Positions 23,287 to 31,107 of a DNA stretch of 31,559 nt are shown in pieces. The translations under genes and the position numbers were made by a program. Source of the DNA: Brevundimonas sp. UBA2388 (GTDB lineage: Bacteria > Pseudomonadota > Alphaproteobacteria > Caulobacterales > Caulobacteraceae); contig DDSO01000037.1 in the NCBI GenBank assembly GCA_002343425.1, positions 1 through 31,559 on the forward strand, in the 5' to 3' direction. Under the pieces are notes generated by a model. That model worked only from the letters and a program-made list of their open reading frames with translations. It was not told the DNA's origin and ran no database searches. Every line of letters begins with the position of its first letter. Position 1 is the stretch's first letter.

Positions 23287-23748
23287 TCACCCCGGATGGC
23301 GCTCAAGCCAGGATTCGAGTTCCGCGATTTCCCGTGTCTGCGCGTCAATGACCGCCTGAGCCATGCGGCGCGCTTCAGCATCGGTCGCATCACTTCCCAG
23401 CAGAGCCTGCGACATCGCGATGGCCCCCCGGTGGTGGGCGATCATCTTCCGGGCCCACGTGCGCTGTGTGTTCACGTCGGTCGCCATCATCATGGCGCGG
23501 TGCATGCCCATCTCGGCCTCGGAGAAGGCGGTCCGGGGCATGTTCATCCCCGGCGGCATCGCGTGACCCTGCCCCATCATGCCGCTGCTCGAGGCCGAAC
23601 GGGGCATGCTCATGCCGGCCATCGGGGGATCCGGCATCGCCATGCCGGAGTCTGAGGCGGTGGCGGCGCACCCGGCGGCGCCGAGCAGCGAAAGGGTCGA
23701 CAAGGCGATGGCGGTTCGCCTGACCGAGCGTTCTGTGACGTTGAACAT
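23287..23748 (-). CDS. DUF305 lipoprotein (CopM-like)
   Basis: A 153-residue protein with a signal peptide and lipobox LGAAGC (Cys27). Met-rich linkers follow (GMAMPDPPMAGMSM, GMMGQGHAMPPGMNMP), resembling copper-binding Met motifs. The DUF305 four-helix part shows MHRAMMMATDVNTQRTWARK, then MIAHHRGAIAMSQALL with the hallmark HH pair, and a closing DAQTREIAELESWL. DUF305 proteins include the periplasmic copper-binding CopM and are common in metal-resistance loci. AAGGAT lies about 10 bases before ATG 23748. A periplasmic, membrane-anchored copper-binding role is likely. Confidence 0.85.
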   Translation of the reverse strand: MFNVTERSVRRTAIALSTLSLLGAAGCAATASDSGMAMPDPPMAGMSMPRSASSSGMMGQGHAMPPGMNMPRTAFSEAEMGMHRAMMMATDVNTQRTWARKMIAHHRGAIAMSQALLGSDATDAEARRMAQAVIDAQTREIAELESWLERHPG

Positions 23749-23840
23749 GGCGGTGGATCCTTGGGATCGAGCCGCCCGCCACCGGACATGGCGTCCGGAC
23801 CGCGGCGACTGTCATTTCAACGAACACCGGCGCCGTTGGT

Positions 23841-25118
23841 TCAGTTCGCCACGCGAGGCGCGCCTGGACTATCAGCGGGGTCGGCGCGCTGGCCCAGCAT
23901 CCGGGGCAAAACGAGGCTGAGCACCACGCCCAAACCGGTCACCGCGGCCATGACGAGGAATGACGCATCGGGCAACCAGGCGAGATCGTACAACAGCCCT
24001 CCCGCCGCCGAACCCACGGCTGCCCCCAGGCTTGCAGCGGCCGTCTGCTTTCCGAGTTGCGCACCCTGCGCCTGGCCGGCCTTGCTGGAGGTCCAGTAGG
24101 TCAGGATCGGCGCCAGGATGCCGGCGCTGGCCGCCACTGCGCCGATCACCGCAAGCATCAGGTTGAAATCGGTGGCGCGCGGCAGCAGAAACAGCCCGAT
24201 CCCCAGGACAGCCAGCGCCGGCGCGATCAGCCAGCGGGTCGTCGAGGGTTTGACCCAGGGCGAAAACACCAGGGCCTGCACCACGAGCATGACCAGGCTG
24301 CACTCCGTGAACATCAGGGCGATCTGGGTGGGGGTCATGCCCAGTTCCTGTTTCCCGCGCAGCGCCAGCCCGACCTCGAATACACCGACCCCGGCGGCGA
24401 CGATGAACCCCAGGATCAGGAGATTGGGGATCAGCCATCGGCTTGTCGGCGATACGGTGGGATCCGGACTGGCGAGCCAACCCTGGCGCCGGGTTCGCGG
24501 CAGGGCGACGACGGCGGCGCCGGCGATGGCAAACGCCAGAACGGCCGTCGCGGCCAGCGGAAACGTCAACGACGCCATCGGATCGGCGGTCGCGACCATG
24601 TCGGCGCCGGCGCGAGCGATGAAGACACCCAGCATGGGTCCCAGTAGAAATCCCGAAATCCCCGCCAGGCTGACGAAGGTCAGGCGGCGCGCCCGCGCCT
24701 CTTCGGTCGCCGCCAGATCTCCGACGGCGGCCAGCGCCACCGGCGTGACCGCAGCGGCAAACAGGCCGCTCAGGACACGCTCCGCGTAGACGGCGACGAG
24801 GCTCTCTACGAAGGCGAAGACCAGCATGGTGGCGCCGAAGCCGATCAGGCCGATCAGCAGGACGACACGGCGCCCATACCTGTCGGACAGGCGTCCCCAC
24901 ATGGGCGCAAAGAGAAACAGCGACAGCATGTACAGGCCGGTCAGCAAGCCTGTCGCCCGGGAGATCTGTCCTGCCTCAGCCCCCCCGCCAAGCAGCCGTT
25001 CAATCAGGAAGGGCAGCAGGGGCAGGACGACTCCGAAGCCCATCGACACCGTGAAGGCTGACGCCATCAACACGGCCATCGCCGCGAGAGAGAGGTTTGC
25101 TTGAGCGCGGGGTTTCAC
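23841..25118 (-). CDS. MFS transporter
   Basis: A 425-residue transporter with 12 hydrophobic segments. GTG 25118 overlaps the stop of the HMA-like gene (GTGA); further upstream the frame is Arg/Gly-rich and shadows that gene. The MFS signature between helices two and three is clear: FAPMWGRLSDRYGRRVVLLI. A second, weaker copy of the half-repeat precedes helix 8, as usual. Ligand-specific residues cannot be assigned from the sequence. Coupling to an HMA-like protein with a His-rich tail points to metal export or a metal complex, but drug or metabolite export is also possible. Confidence 0.88.
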   Translation of the reverse strand: MKPRAQANLSLAAMAVLMASAFTVSMGFGVVLPLLPFLIERLLGGGAEAGQISRATGLLTGLYMLSLFLFAPMWGRLSDRYGRRVVLLIGLIGFGATMLVFAFVESLVAVYAERVLSGLFAAAVTPVALAAVGDLAATEEARARRLTFVSLAGISGFLLGPMLGVFIARAGADMVATADPMASLTFPLAATAVLAFAIAGAAVVALPRTRRQGWLASPDPTVSPTSRWLIPNLLILGFIVAAGVGVFEVGLALRGKQELGMTPTQIALMFTECSLVMLVVQALVFSPWVKPSTTRWLIAPALAVLGIGLFLLPRATDFNLMLAVIGAVAASAGILAPILTYWTSSKAGQAQGAQLGKQTAAASLGAAVGSAAGGLLYDLAWLPDASFLVMAAVTGLGVVLSLVLPRMLGQRADPADSPGAPRVAN

Positions 25119-25474
25119 GCCGCCGCCTCCCCGCGAGACGGCTTCGCCCCGGCGGCTGCGCTCCCGGCATGCCCTCGATGCGCCTCGGCCGCCGCGAGTC
25201 CGACCGGCTCCGGGGCGCTTTCGGCCGGCGCCGGGTGGTCCAGGCAAACATGTTTGGGCAGGGCCACGCCGGCGCAGGGAAAGCCGCAGGCCTCGATCGC
25301 GGCCCTGATATCAGACAGGCTGGTCCTGGCCGCGTCATAGGCGACCGTCGTGGAGCCGGAAACCGGGTTCACCGACACGCGGCCGACACCGTCGATGCGG
25401 CGCAGCTGTCGCCCTATCCCGCGCGCTCCGAGGACGGAAAACAGATTGCCGACGTCGAGTGTGCGGGTGGTCAT
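25115..25474 (-). CDS. HMA-like protein lacking the CxxC site
   Basis: A 119-residue protein from ATG 25474. Residues about 6-65 follow the heavy-metal-associated ferredoxin-like fold: a helix ending RRIDGVGRVSVNPVSGSTTV, then AYDAARTSLSDIRAAIEACG, matching the HMA second strand and helix. The N-terminal metal loop, usually GMTCxxC, is replaced by GNLFSVLGARGIG, so classical copper binding there is lost. Two Cys (CGFPC), then HVCLDH, and later HRGH in the tail could form another site. It overlaps the MFS transporter gene, so the two proteins probably work together. Confidence 0.75.
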   Translation of the reverse strand: MTTRTLDVGNLFSVLGARGIGRQLRRIDGVGRVSVNPVSGSTTVAYDAARTSLSDIRAAIEACGFPCAGVALPKHVCLDHPAPAESAPEPVGLAAAEAHRGHAGSAAAGAKPSRGEAAA

Positions 25475-25561
25475 GGCTGCTTTCTGACTGGTGACGGGAC
25501 GTCCGAAGGACACCCCGCTCGATTATCTTCCCCCTCCCTGACGGCGACGACCCGGATATCG

Positions 25562-26647
25562 TTACAAATCTGCCTCGGGCGGCGGCGAATCCGACGTCCA
25601 GACCCGGCTCCCGGCGAACAGGTCGTTGTCGATTCCCATGGCCAGATCCGTCGCGGCGATCGACCGGCGGCCCGATGTCTCGCCTCCGCCGAGCGCCCTT
25701 ATGGCGTCGATCGTTTCCGGCACGACGATCGCCTGATTGTCGACCATATAGGCGTAGAAGAGTTCATCGCCCTGCACCGTGAGCATGTCGGCCCAAAGCG
25801 CCACCTCATAGAGATCGCCGCGGGATCGGCCCCGATCCGCCGTCAGCTCCTTGACGGCGTTGAGGGCGTCCAGACCGTACGCGTCCTTCATCAGCAGGAT
25901 GCGTGACGAGGATCGGAAGGCGTCGAGCACCTCCTCCTTGTCCGCCGGTCGGGTCATCTGGATCGACCAATAGTGCAGGTGGGCGATCGTCTCCGGCACC
26001 TTGACCGCCATCGTCACCACATCCAGATCAGGATCGACGGTTTGGGCGTCGGGACCCTGGTGACTGGGGATTTCAGGCTCCGGAACGAGGGTGTTCATGA
26101 TGCCGCCCTGGTGGCTTTCCCACGGATCGGTCGCGCGTCGAAGCAGGGTGCCCCGGGCCCGTTGAAGCAGACCGGCGCGCTTCAGAGCGCTCAGCGTGCG
26201 CACCGTCGCGGTGGTGTTGCACGATACGACCCGGGTCGCCTGACGACCGACCGCCGTCTCGAAATTGGCCTCCGCGACGAAAGAGTGTCCCGTGACGGCG
26301 TGCTTCTCTCCCCCCTGAAGGATGAACTTCAGGCCCCGGGCGCGGTAGAGGGGAACGTTGTCCGCCGCCACGTGCTTGGGCGTGCAGTCAATGATGACAT
26401 CGACCTCGCCCAACAGATCGTCCAGCTGACCGACCGTTTGGCGTCCTGCGGCCCGGAGTTCGTCAAATGCCTTGGGCGTGGCGGCAAAGAGCGGCACGCC
26501 CTTGGTCTGAAGGACCCGGGTGCGCCAGTCCGTCGCGACGTCCGCCACGCCGATCAGGGTCATGTCCTTCTGAGCCTTGACCGCATCGGCGACGCGTTTG
26601 CCGATGACGCCATATCCGTTCACGGCGACCCGTATTGGTTTGATCAT
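25562..26647 (-). CDS. Type II glyceraldehyde-3-phosphate dehydrogenase
   Basis: A 361-residue enzyme of the archaeal-type (type II) GAPDH family, oxidising glyceraldehyde-3-P with NAD(P) and phosphate to 1,3-bisphosphoglycerate. The N-terminal Rossmann motif is RVAVNGYGVIGKRVADAV. Catalytic Cys143 lies in RVVSCNTTATVRTL, and the His of VPETIAHLHYW (223 or 225) fits the catalytic His. RRATDP, PSHQGPD and VVPETIDAIRAL are further family blocks. Bacterial copies are uncommon compared with GapA. ATG 26647 has GCGAGAG upstream. A perfect FNR/FixK box at 26699-26712 lies about 50 bp above the start, giving likely low-oxygen control. It could use the triose phosphate released by phosphoketolase. 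Confidence 0.92.
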   Translation of the reverse strand: MIKPIRVAVNGYGVIGKRVADAVKAQKDMTLIGVADVATDWRTRVLQTKGVPLFAATPKAFDELRAAGRQTVGQLDDLLGEVDVIIDCTPKHVAADNVPLYRARGLKFILQGGEKHAVTGHSFVAEANFETAVGRQATRVVSCNTTATVRTLSALKRAGLLQRARGTLLRRATDPWESHQGGIMNTLVPEPEIPSHQGPDAQTVDPDLDVVTMAVKVPETIAHLHYWSIQMTRPADKEEVLDAFRSSSRILLMKDAYGLDALNAVKELTADRGRSRGDLYEVALWADMLTVQGDELFYAYMVDNQAIVVPETIDAIRALGGGETSGRRSIAATDLAMGIDNDLFAGSRVWTSDSPPPEADL

Positions 26648-26698
26648 AAGGAACTCTCGCTTGGCAGATCACAGAACAGGCGATGCACGGCCGGCGCC

Positions 26699-26712
26699 TT
26701 GATCCGGATCAA
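26699..26712. promoter_or_regulatory. Perfect FNR/FixK box (TTGATCCGGATCAA)
   Basis: The 14-bp dyad matches the FNR/FixK consensus TTGAT-N4-ATCAA exactly. It sits between the divergent GAPDH (start 26647) and HAD/GH65 genes (start 26754 or 26814), so one site may control both. For GAPDH, a class II arrangement (centre 41.5 bp before the start point) would leave a short leader. Confidence 0.85.
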
Positions 26713-26753
26713 GGTTCGGCGCGCCGGCGCATGTCACTCTGGGTGGATGGCGG

Positions 26754-27512
26754 ATGAAGCGGAAGCCCTACACGAATGACCGCAAAAGCCGCATCGTGGG
26801 CGGATCGCAGCGAATGCTGACTGCGGGCATCTTCGACGTGGATGGGGTCCTGCTCGCATCGCCTCACGAGCGAGCGTGGCGCGACGCACTCGACGGCTTC
26901 GCTGAACGGGAGCGCTTCACGACGGCGATGTACCAGTCCCATGTCGCGGGCAAGCCGCGTCTCGACGGCGCCCGTTCCGCCCTTGAGGCCCTGGGCGTGC
27001 GAGATGCCCAGGGTCGCGCGGCCGCCTACGCCCAACGAAAACAGGCCCGGCTGGAGATGCTGATCCAGACCGGCGCGGTCGCAGCCTACCCGGACGCCCT
27101 GCGTTTCGTCGAGGCGGTCGCGGCTCTCGGCTGGCCGATGGCGGTCGCTTCATCCTCCAGAAACGCCACCGACATGATGCGATCGGTCATCCTCAGCACG
27201 GGCCAGAGCCTGCTCGACATCTTCCCCGTCAATGTTTCCGGTCGCGATCTGAAGCACGGCAAGCCGGATCCGGAGCTTTTCCTGATCGCGGCCGCCGAAC
27301 TGGGTGTTTCGCCGGCGCAGTGCTTCGTGGCCGAGGACGCGCCTGCGGGCATTCAGGCGGCCCGCGCCGGCGGCATGGCGGCGCTCGGCGTCGCCCGGCT
27401 GGGCGACGCGGACCAACTGTGGGCGGCGGGATCGGACCTGGTCGTCAAAACCCTGGACGACGTCGCGGTGGTCGATCTCGCGCTGGGCCGTCTCAAGGCT
27501 CGGACACCGTGA
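26754..27512 (+). CDS. HAD hydrolase, beta-phosphoglucomutase-like
   Basis: A 252-residue HAD-superfamily protein. Motif I is AGIFDVDGVLLASPHERAW with both catalytic Asp, motif II is VASSSRNA, then the KHGKPDPELFLIAAAELGV Lys/Pro block and motif IV CFVAEDAPAGIQAARAGGM. A cap with RARAW- and TAMYQSHVAGKPR-like segments is placed as in beta-phosphoglucomutases, which convert beta-glucose-1-P to glucose-6-P. ATG 26814 (start of MLTAGIFDVDG) is an alternative, and the more likely one if transcription begins about 41 bp after the FNR box. The stop overlaps a GTG of the GH65 gene, and GH65 phosphorylases yield beta-glucose-1-P, which supports the assignment. Confidence 0.85.
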   Translation: MKRKPYTNDRKSRIVGGSQRMLTAGIFDVDGVLLASPHERAWRDALDGFAERERFTTAMYQSHVAGKPRLDGARSALEALGVRDAQGRAAAYAQRKQARLEMLIQTGAVAAYPDALRFVEAVAALGWPMAVASSSRNATDMMRSVILSTGQSLLDIFPVNVSGRDLKHGKPDPELFLIAAAELGVSPAQCFVAEDAPAGIQAARAGGMAALGVARLGDADQLWAAGSDLVVKTLDDVAVVDLALGRLKARTP

Positions 27513-27526
27513 AGGAACCCAGGACC

Positions 27527-29827
27527 ATGAAACAGGCGCTGGAGCCGACGGCGGATGCCGCATGGGTCCTGAACGACGACGGCTGCGATCCGCTCCGCGA
27601 GAGCGATCGCGAAACCCGCTTCACGGTCAGCAACGGTTTTCTCGGGGCCCGGGCCTCCCACGCCGTCAATCGATCGTTCCGGCGCCTCGTTTCGCCGAAC
27701 TCCTATGTCGCCGGGCTGTTCGATACGCCGGACACGGACCGGCCGGTCCCGGAAAGGGTTTTCGCTCCAGACTGGTTGGACGTCCGCATCGGCCTGGCGG
27801 GAGGACCGCTTGTCCACCACTTCGGACAAGGGCCCTCACACCCACTGACGCTCGACATGCGGCGCGGCCTGGCGCTCGCCGAATGTCGCCTGGTGGAAGG
27901 AACAGCCGTGAGCGTCCGACTGGGTCTCCTGCGCTTCGTCTCGCTGAGCCGGCGGTCGCTCGGCCTGCAGTTGCTGCATCTGGAGGTCGATCAGGGCGAG
28001 ACTGACATCACACTGGAAGCTTCTTTCGAAGGCGGCGATCACGACCTCATTTCCGAACGCCTCGAGATCGAATTCGGCCTGTGGCGCACTCATCACTCCG
28101 GCAAACGTCTCGCCATGGCGGCAGCCGTGGCCTTGCGGATCGACGGTCAGGATCTGCCGCCGACGGCGCTCGCCCCGCTCAAATGGTCGTGGACCTGGCG
28201 CGCCCGCCCGGGGCAAGTCGTCTGTCTCGAGCGGATCGTGACGGTGGCGCGAAGCGACGGTCCCGATCAGGATCCTGGCGCGATTGTACGGAAAGAACTT
28301 TCGGACGCCCGACGGTCAGGCTGGCGAAGCGTGATGGAGCAACACGAAACGGCATGGGCAAATCGTTGGTCGTGCAGCGACGTCGAGGTTGAAGGCGACG
28401 CCGCGGCGCAGAAGGCGATTCGGTTTGCGGTCTACCACCTCAACAGCGCCGCCAACCCGGACGACCCGCGTGTCTCGATCGGCGCCCGGGGCCTGACCGG
28501 CGCCGACTATCGCGGGCATGTCTTCTGGGACACCGAAATCTTCCTGCTGCCCTTCTATATCCTGACCTGGCCCGAAGCAGCCCGGTCCTTGCTGATGTAC
28601 CGCTTCCATACCCTGGACGGCGCGAGAGCGAAGGCGGCTGACCGGGGCTGGCGAGGCGCCTTTTACGCCTGGGAGTCCACCGACACCGGCCTGGAGGCGA
28701 CACCGGAGCAGGCCGTCGGTCCGGACCGGCAGATCATCGACATCCTCACCGGCGCCCAGGAGCAACACATCAGCGCCGACGTCGCCTATGCCGTCTGGCA
28801 ATACTGGCAGGCGACGGGCGACGACGAATTCCTGGTCGCGGCCGGCGCGGAAATCCTTCTCGAAACCGGACGCTTCTGGGCCAGTCGGGCCCAGCCCGAG
28901 GCGGACGGCTTGCATCACATCCGCGGCGTCATCGGCCCCGACGAGTATCACGAGGCCATCGACGACAACGCCTTCACCAACGTCATGGCGCGCTGGAACA
29001 TTCGTCGGGCGCTCGAGGTCGCGGCCATGCTGGGCGAGCGGTGGCCCGCAGAATGGACCATTCTCTGCCGGCGCCTCGACCTGGATGAGGCCGACCTCGG
29101 GCACTGGACCGGCGTCGCCGAGACGCTGGCGACCGGCCTGGATCCGGACACGGGCCTGTTCGAGCAGTTCACGGGCTATTTCGATCTCGAAGACGTGGAC
29201 CTGGCGGCCTATTCGGGCCGTTCCGTTCCGATGGACGTGGTGCTCGGCCGCGAGCGAACCCAGCGGTCCCAGGTCATCAAACAGGCCGATGTCGTCGCCC
29301 TGCTGGCCCTGTTGCCCGAAGAGTTTGCAGGCGAAACCGGAGCGACCAACTTCCGGTACTACGAGCCTCGTTGCGGTCACGGCAGCTCATTGAGCACCGC
29401 CATGCACGGGCTCGTCGCCGCCCGCCTGGGCGATGTCGAGATGGCGCTGGACTATTTCCACAAGACGGCGGCGATCGATCTCGCCGACACCAAGGTGGCG
29501 ATCGGCGGTGGTATTCATATCGCGGCGCAGGGCGGCCTGTGGCTGATGACGGTCTTTGGGTTCGCCGGGCTGTCGCTGCGAAGCGACGGCATCGGCCTCG
29601 CCCCCCATTTGCCGGCGAGTTGGCTCAGCCTGGGCTTCGGCCTCCAGTGGCGAGGCCGAAGCCTCGCGGTCAGGATCGACCAGACCAATCAGAAACTCGA
29701 CGTCTCGCTGGAATCCGGACAGCCGATGATCATCACCATCTATGGACAACCGCACAGTCTCAGCCTCGACCAGGCCCTTGTCACAGACATCAAGCGACCC
29801 CGCCAAAGTGATGATCGTTCGCGGTAA
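27527..29827 (+). CDS. GH65 family glycoside phosphorylase
   Basis: A 766-residue GH65 protein. ATG 27527 has AAGGA 10 bases upstream; GTG 27509, overlapping the HAD stop, is also in frame. The N-terminal beta domain has RFTVSNGFLGARAS, then the (alpha/alpha)6 barrel with GHVFWDTEIFLLPFYILTWP. The general-acid Glu lies in VIGPDEYHEAIDDNAFTN (around residue 470). YYEPRCGHGSSLSTAMHGLV is the phosphate-binding block of the family. GH65 phosphorylases cleave maltose, trehalose, kojibiose or related disaccharides with phosphate, giving beta-glucose-1-P and glucose. The linkage specificity cannot be read. Together with the HAD mutase it makes a compact disaccharide-to-glucose-6-P route, probably induced at low oxygen by the upstream FNR box. 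Confidence 0.9.
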   Translation: MKQALEPTADAAWVLNDDGCDPLRESDRETRFTVSNGFLGARASHAVNRSFRRLVSPNSYVAGLFDTPDTDRPVPERVFAPDWLDVRIGLAGGPLVHHFGQGPSHPLTLDMRRGLALAECRLVEGTAVSVRLGLLRFVSLSRRSLGLQLLHLEVDQGETDITLEASFEGGDHDLISERLEIEFGLWRTHHSGKRLAMAAAVALRIDGQDLPPTALAPLKWSWTWRARPGQVVCLERIVTVARSDGPDQDPGAIVRKELSDARRSGWRSVMEQHETAWANRWSCSDVEVEGDAAAQKAIRFAVYHLNSAANPDDPRVSIGARGLTGADYRGHVFWDTEIFLLPFYILTWPEAARSLLMYRFHTLDGARAKAADRGWRGAFYAWESTDTGLEATPEQAVGPDRQIIDILTGAQEQHISADVAYAVWQYWQATGDDEFLVAAGAEILLETGRFWASRAQPEADGLHHIRGVIGPDEYHEAIDDNAFTNVMARWNIRRALEVAAMLGERWPAEWTILCRRLDLDEADLGHWTGVAETLATGLDPDTGLFEQFTGYFDLEDVDLAAYSGRSVPMDVVLGRERTQRSQVIKQADVVALLALLPEEFAGETGATNFRYYEPRCGHGSSLSTAMHGLVAARLGDVEMALDYFHKTAAIDLADTKVAIGGGIHIAAQGGLWLMTVFGFAGLSLRSDGIGLAPHLPASWLSLGFGLQWRGRSLAVRIDQTNQKLDVSLESGQPMIITIYGQPHSLSLDQALVTDIKRPRQSDDRSR

Positions 29828-29925
29828 CCATCGGCCAGGGCGAGATGGATCAATGCGAGGACGCGCGGACTGGCCCTCCTGGCGGGGTCCTCACCGCGCC
29901 GCCCCCCTGAACGGCTGCCGGCCAG

Positions 29926-30324
29926 CTAAGGTCTCGAATGGTTCTGGACGTCCTGAAGATAGGCGATCAGATCCGTAATCTGGTCGGCCTCCAGGGTGAT
30001 TTCCGGCATCTTAGGATGTCCGTTGGTTAGGCCCTCGGCGAAGGCTTCCTGAAGATCCGTCACGGGATAACGGGTTCCGAGATGACGCAGCGGGGGCGCG
30101 CCCGCCACCGGGCTTTCGCCGGTCGGCCCGACCGAATGGCACGCCGCGCACCGGCTCTGCACGAGCGCTCGGCCCCGCGCCGCCGAGGCGAGGTCCACAG
30201 CCGGTTTGGGATAGTATTTCGCCGCTTCAGCCGTGCCAGCAGCTTCGCGATATTCGGGACCAGCCGTACATCCCATCTGCATCAACACGGCGGCAATCGC
30301 GATCAACCTCAAGACGCTCTCCAT
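29926..30324 (-). CDS. Monohaem c-type cytochrome lipoprotein
   Basis: A 132-residue protein started at ATG 30324; ATG 30333 is an alternative. An N-terminal hydrophobic stretch ends in lipobox LMQMGC, so the protein should be lipid-anchored in the periplasm. The haem site is CAACH (SRCAACHSVGP) and the axial Met is in HPKMPEI. Helix ITDLIAYLQDV ends the domain, a small class I cytochrome c. A perfect FNR/FixK box at 30367-30380 is centred about 50 bp upstream, so low-oxygen induction is likely. It may pass electrons to a terminal oxidase or nitrite-type reductase not present in the window. Confidence 0.88.
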   Translation of the reverse strand: MESVLRLIAIAAVLMQMGCTAGPEYREAAGTAEAAKYYPKPAVDLASAARGRALVQSRCAACHSVGPTGESPVAGAPPLRHLGTRYPVTDLQEAFAEGLTNGHPKMPEITLEADQITDLIAYLQDVQNHSRP

Positions 30325-30366
30325 ACCGCACATCGACCAGCCTGATCTTCGACGAGGCGCCCGGCA

Positions 30367-30380
30367 TTGATCTCGATCAA
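30367..30380. promoter_or_regulatory. Perfect FNR/FixK box (TTGATCTCGATCAA)
   Basis: Exact match to TTGAT-N4-ATCAA. It is centred about 50 bp above the cytochrome c start on the minus strand and about 62 bp above the GTG start of the plus-strand ORF at 30435. Either or both could be controlled by an FNR/FixK-type regulator. Confidence 0.85.
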
Positions 30381-30434
30381 TGTCATCGTGGCGCACCCGT
30401 TGGACCTTCGACGCTTGTCGGGAGCGGAAACTCC

Positions 30435-30839
30435 GTGAAAAATGTCGTCCTAACCGGCACGCAAACCCCGCCTTCCGTCCAGGACTCACCTGACCCCGAA
30501 GACCTGGTGAGGGCCTTGGTAGAGCGGGGCTTCTACGTCTTGCGTCGGCTCAATACTCAACAGACCGGCCAAGGTGGAAAGACCGTCGCCTCCACGGCGC
30601 AGGACGTTGCATGGGGCAGACGAGCCGAACCGGTTCCGCCATTCGAGCTGGGCACAGCATCGGTGGCCGGCCCGGCGCCATCCTCCAACCTGATCGATGG
30701 ACCGTCCTCATCGCATGACGCTCTGAGGATCAATGGGGGTAGATCGCCGTCACCTCTCCGGCTCCGTCCCGTACCGTCAGGTCGAACTGGATGCGGTCAC
30801 CAACGGCGGCCTCCCGCAACACAGCCGGCGAAGCCTTGA
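30435..30839 (+). CDS. Possible small hypothetical protein
   Basis: A 134-residue frame from GTG 30435, with GGGAG about 11 bases upstream. The first 35 residues (acidic, then LVRALVERGFYVLRRLNTQQ) look like a real amphipathic protein segment. The second half is Pro/Ser/Arg-rich and its last 110 bp are antisense to the CusF-like gene, so the end may not be functional. Support is positional: the FNR/FixK box upstream would put a class II transcription start roughly 20 bp before the GTG. I do not recognise a family. Confidence 0.35.
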   Translation: MKNVVLTGTQTPPSVQDSPDPEDLVRALVERGFYVLRRLNTQQTGQGGKTVASTAQDVAWGRRAEPVPPFELGTASVAGPAPSSNLIDGPSSSHDALRINGGRSPSPLRLRPVPSGRTGCGHQRRPPATQPAKP

Positions 30840-31107
30840 ACGTCATGGTCATCGCGGGCCATCCGATCGAACGGATGGCCTCGTGGTTGATGGTGATCGT
30901 CGCCGCCGTCGGGTCCACGGCTGTGATGACGCCCGCGCCGTCTGCGGTCGTGGCGTCGGCGGTCGGCGGCGTCGAGGCGCCACCCGCGCCAACCGTCGGT
31001 GATCCGGGCTGGGCCATCGGGATCGCCGGGCTTTCGGGTTCCGCCTGCTGACCGCAGGCGGCCAGAACGGCAGTGATACCGGTCAGCAGGATCATACGGC
31101 GCTTCAT
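30730..31107 (-). CDS. CusF-like periplasmic copper-binding lipoprotein
   Basis: A 125-residue protein; ATG 31107 follows GAGGAG and overlaps the RND pump stop (ATGA). The N-terminus ends in lipobox LAAC, then a Pro/Thr/Ala-rich linker. The CusF OB domain has [20 protein letters not shown] and [11 protein letters not shown]. The His, Trp and two Met have the exact spacing of CusF Cu(I) ligands (H, W at +8, M at +11 and M at +13), so the copper site is intact. It delivers Cu(I)/Ag(I) to the CusCBA-type efflux pump encoded upstream. Confidence 0.9.
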   Translation of the reverse strand: MKRRMILLTGITAVLAACGQQAEPESPAIPMAQPGSPTVGAGGASTPPTADATTADGAGVITAVDPTAATITINHEAIRSIGWPAMTMTFKASPAVLREAAVGDRIQFDLTVRDGAGEVTAIYPH

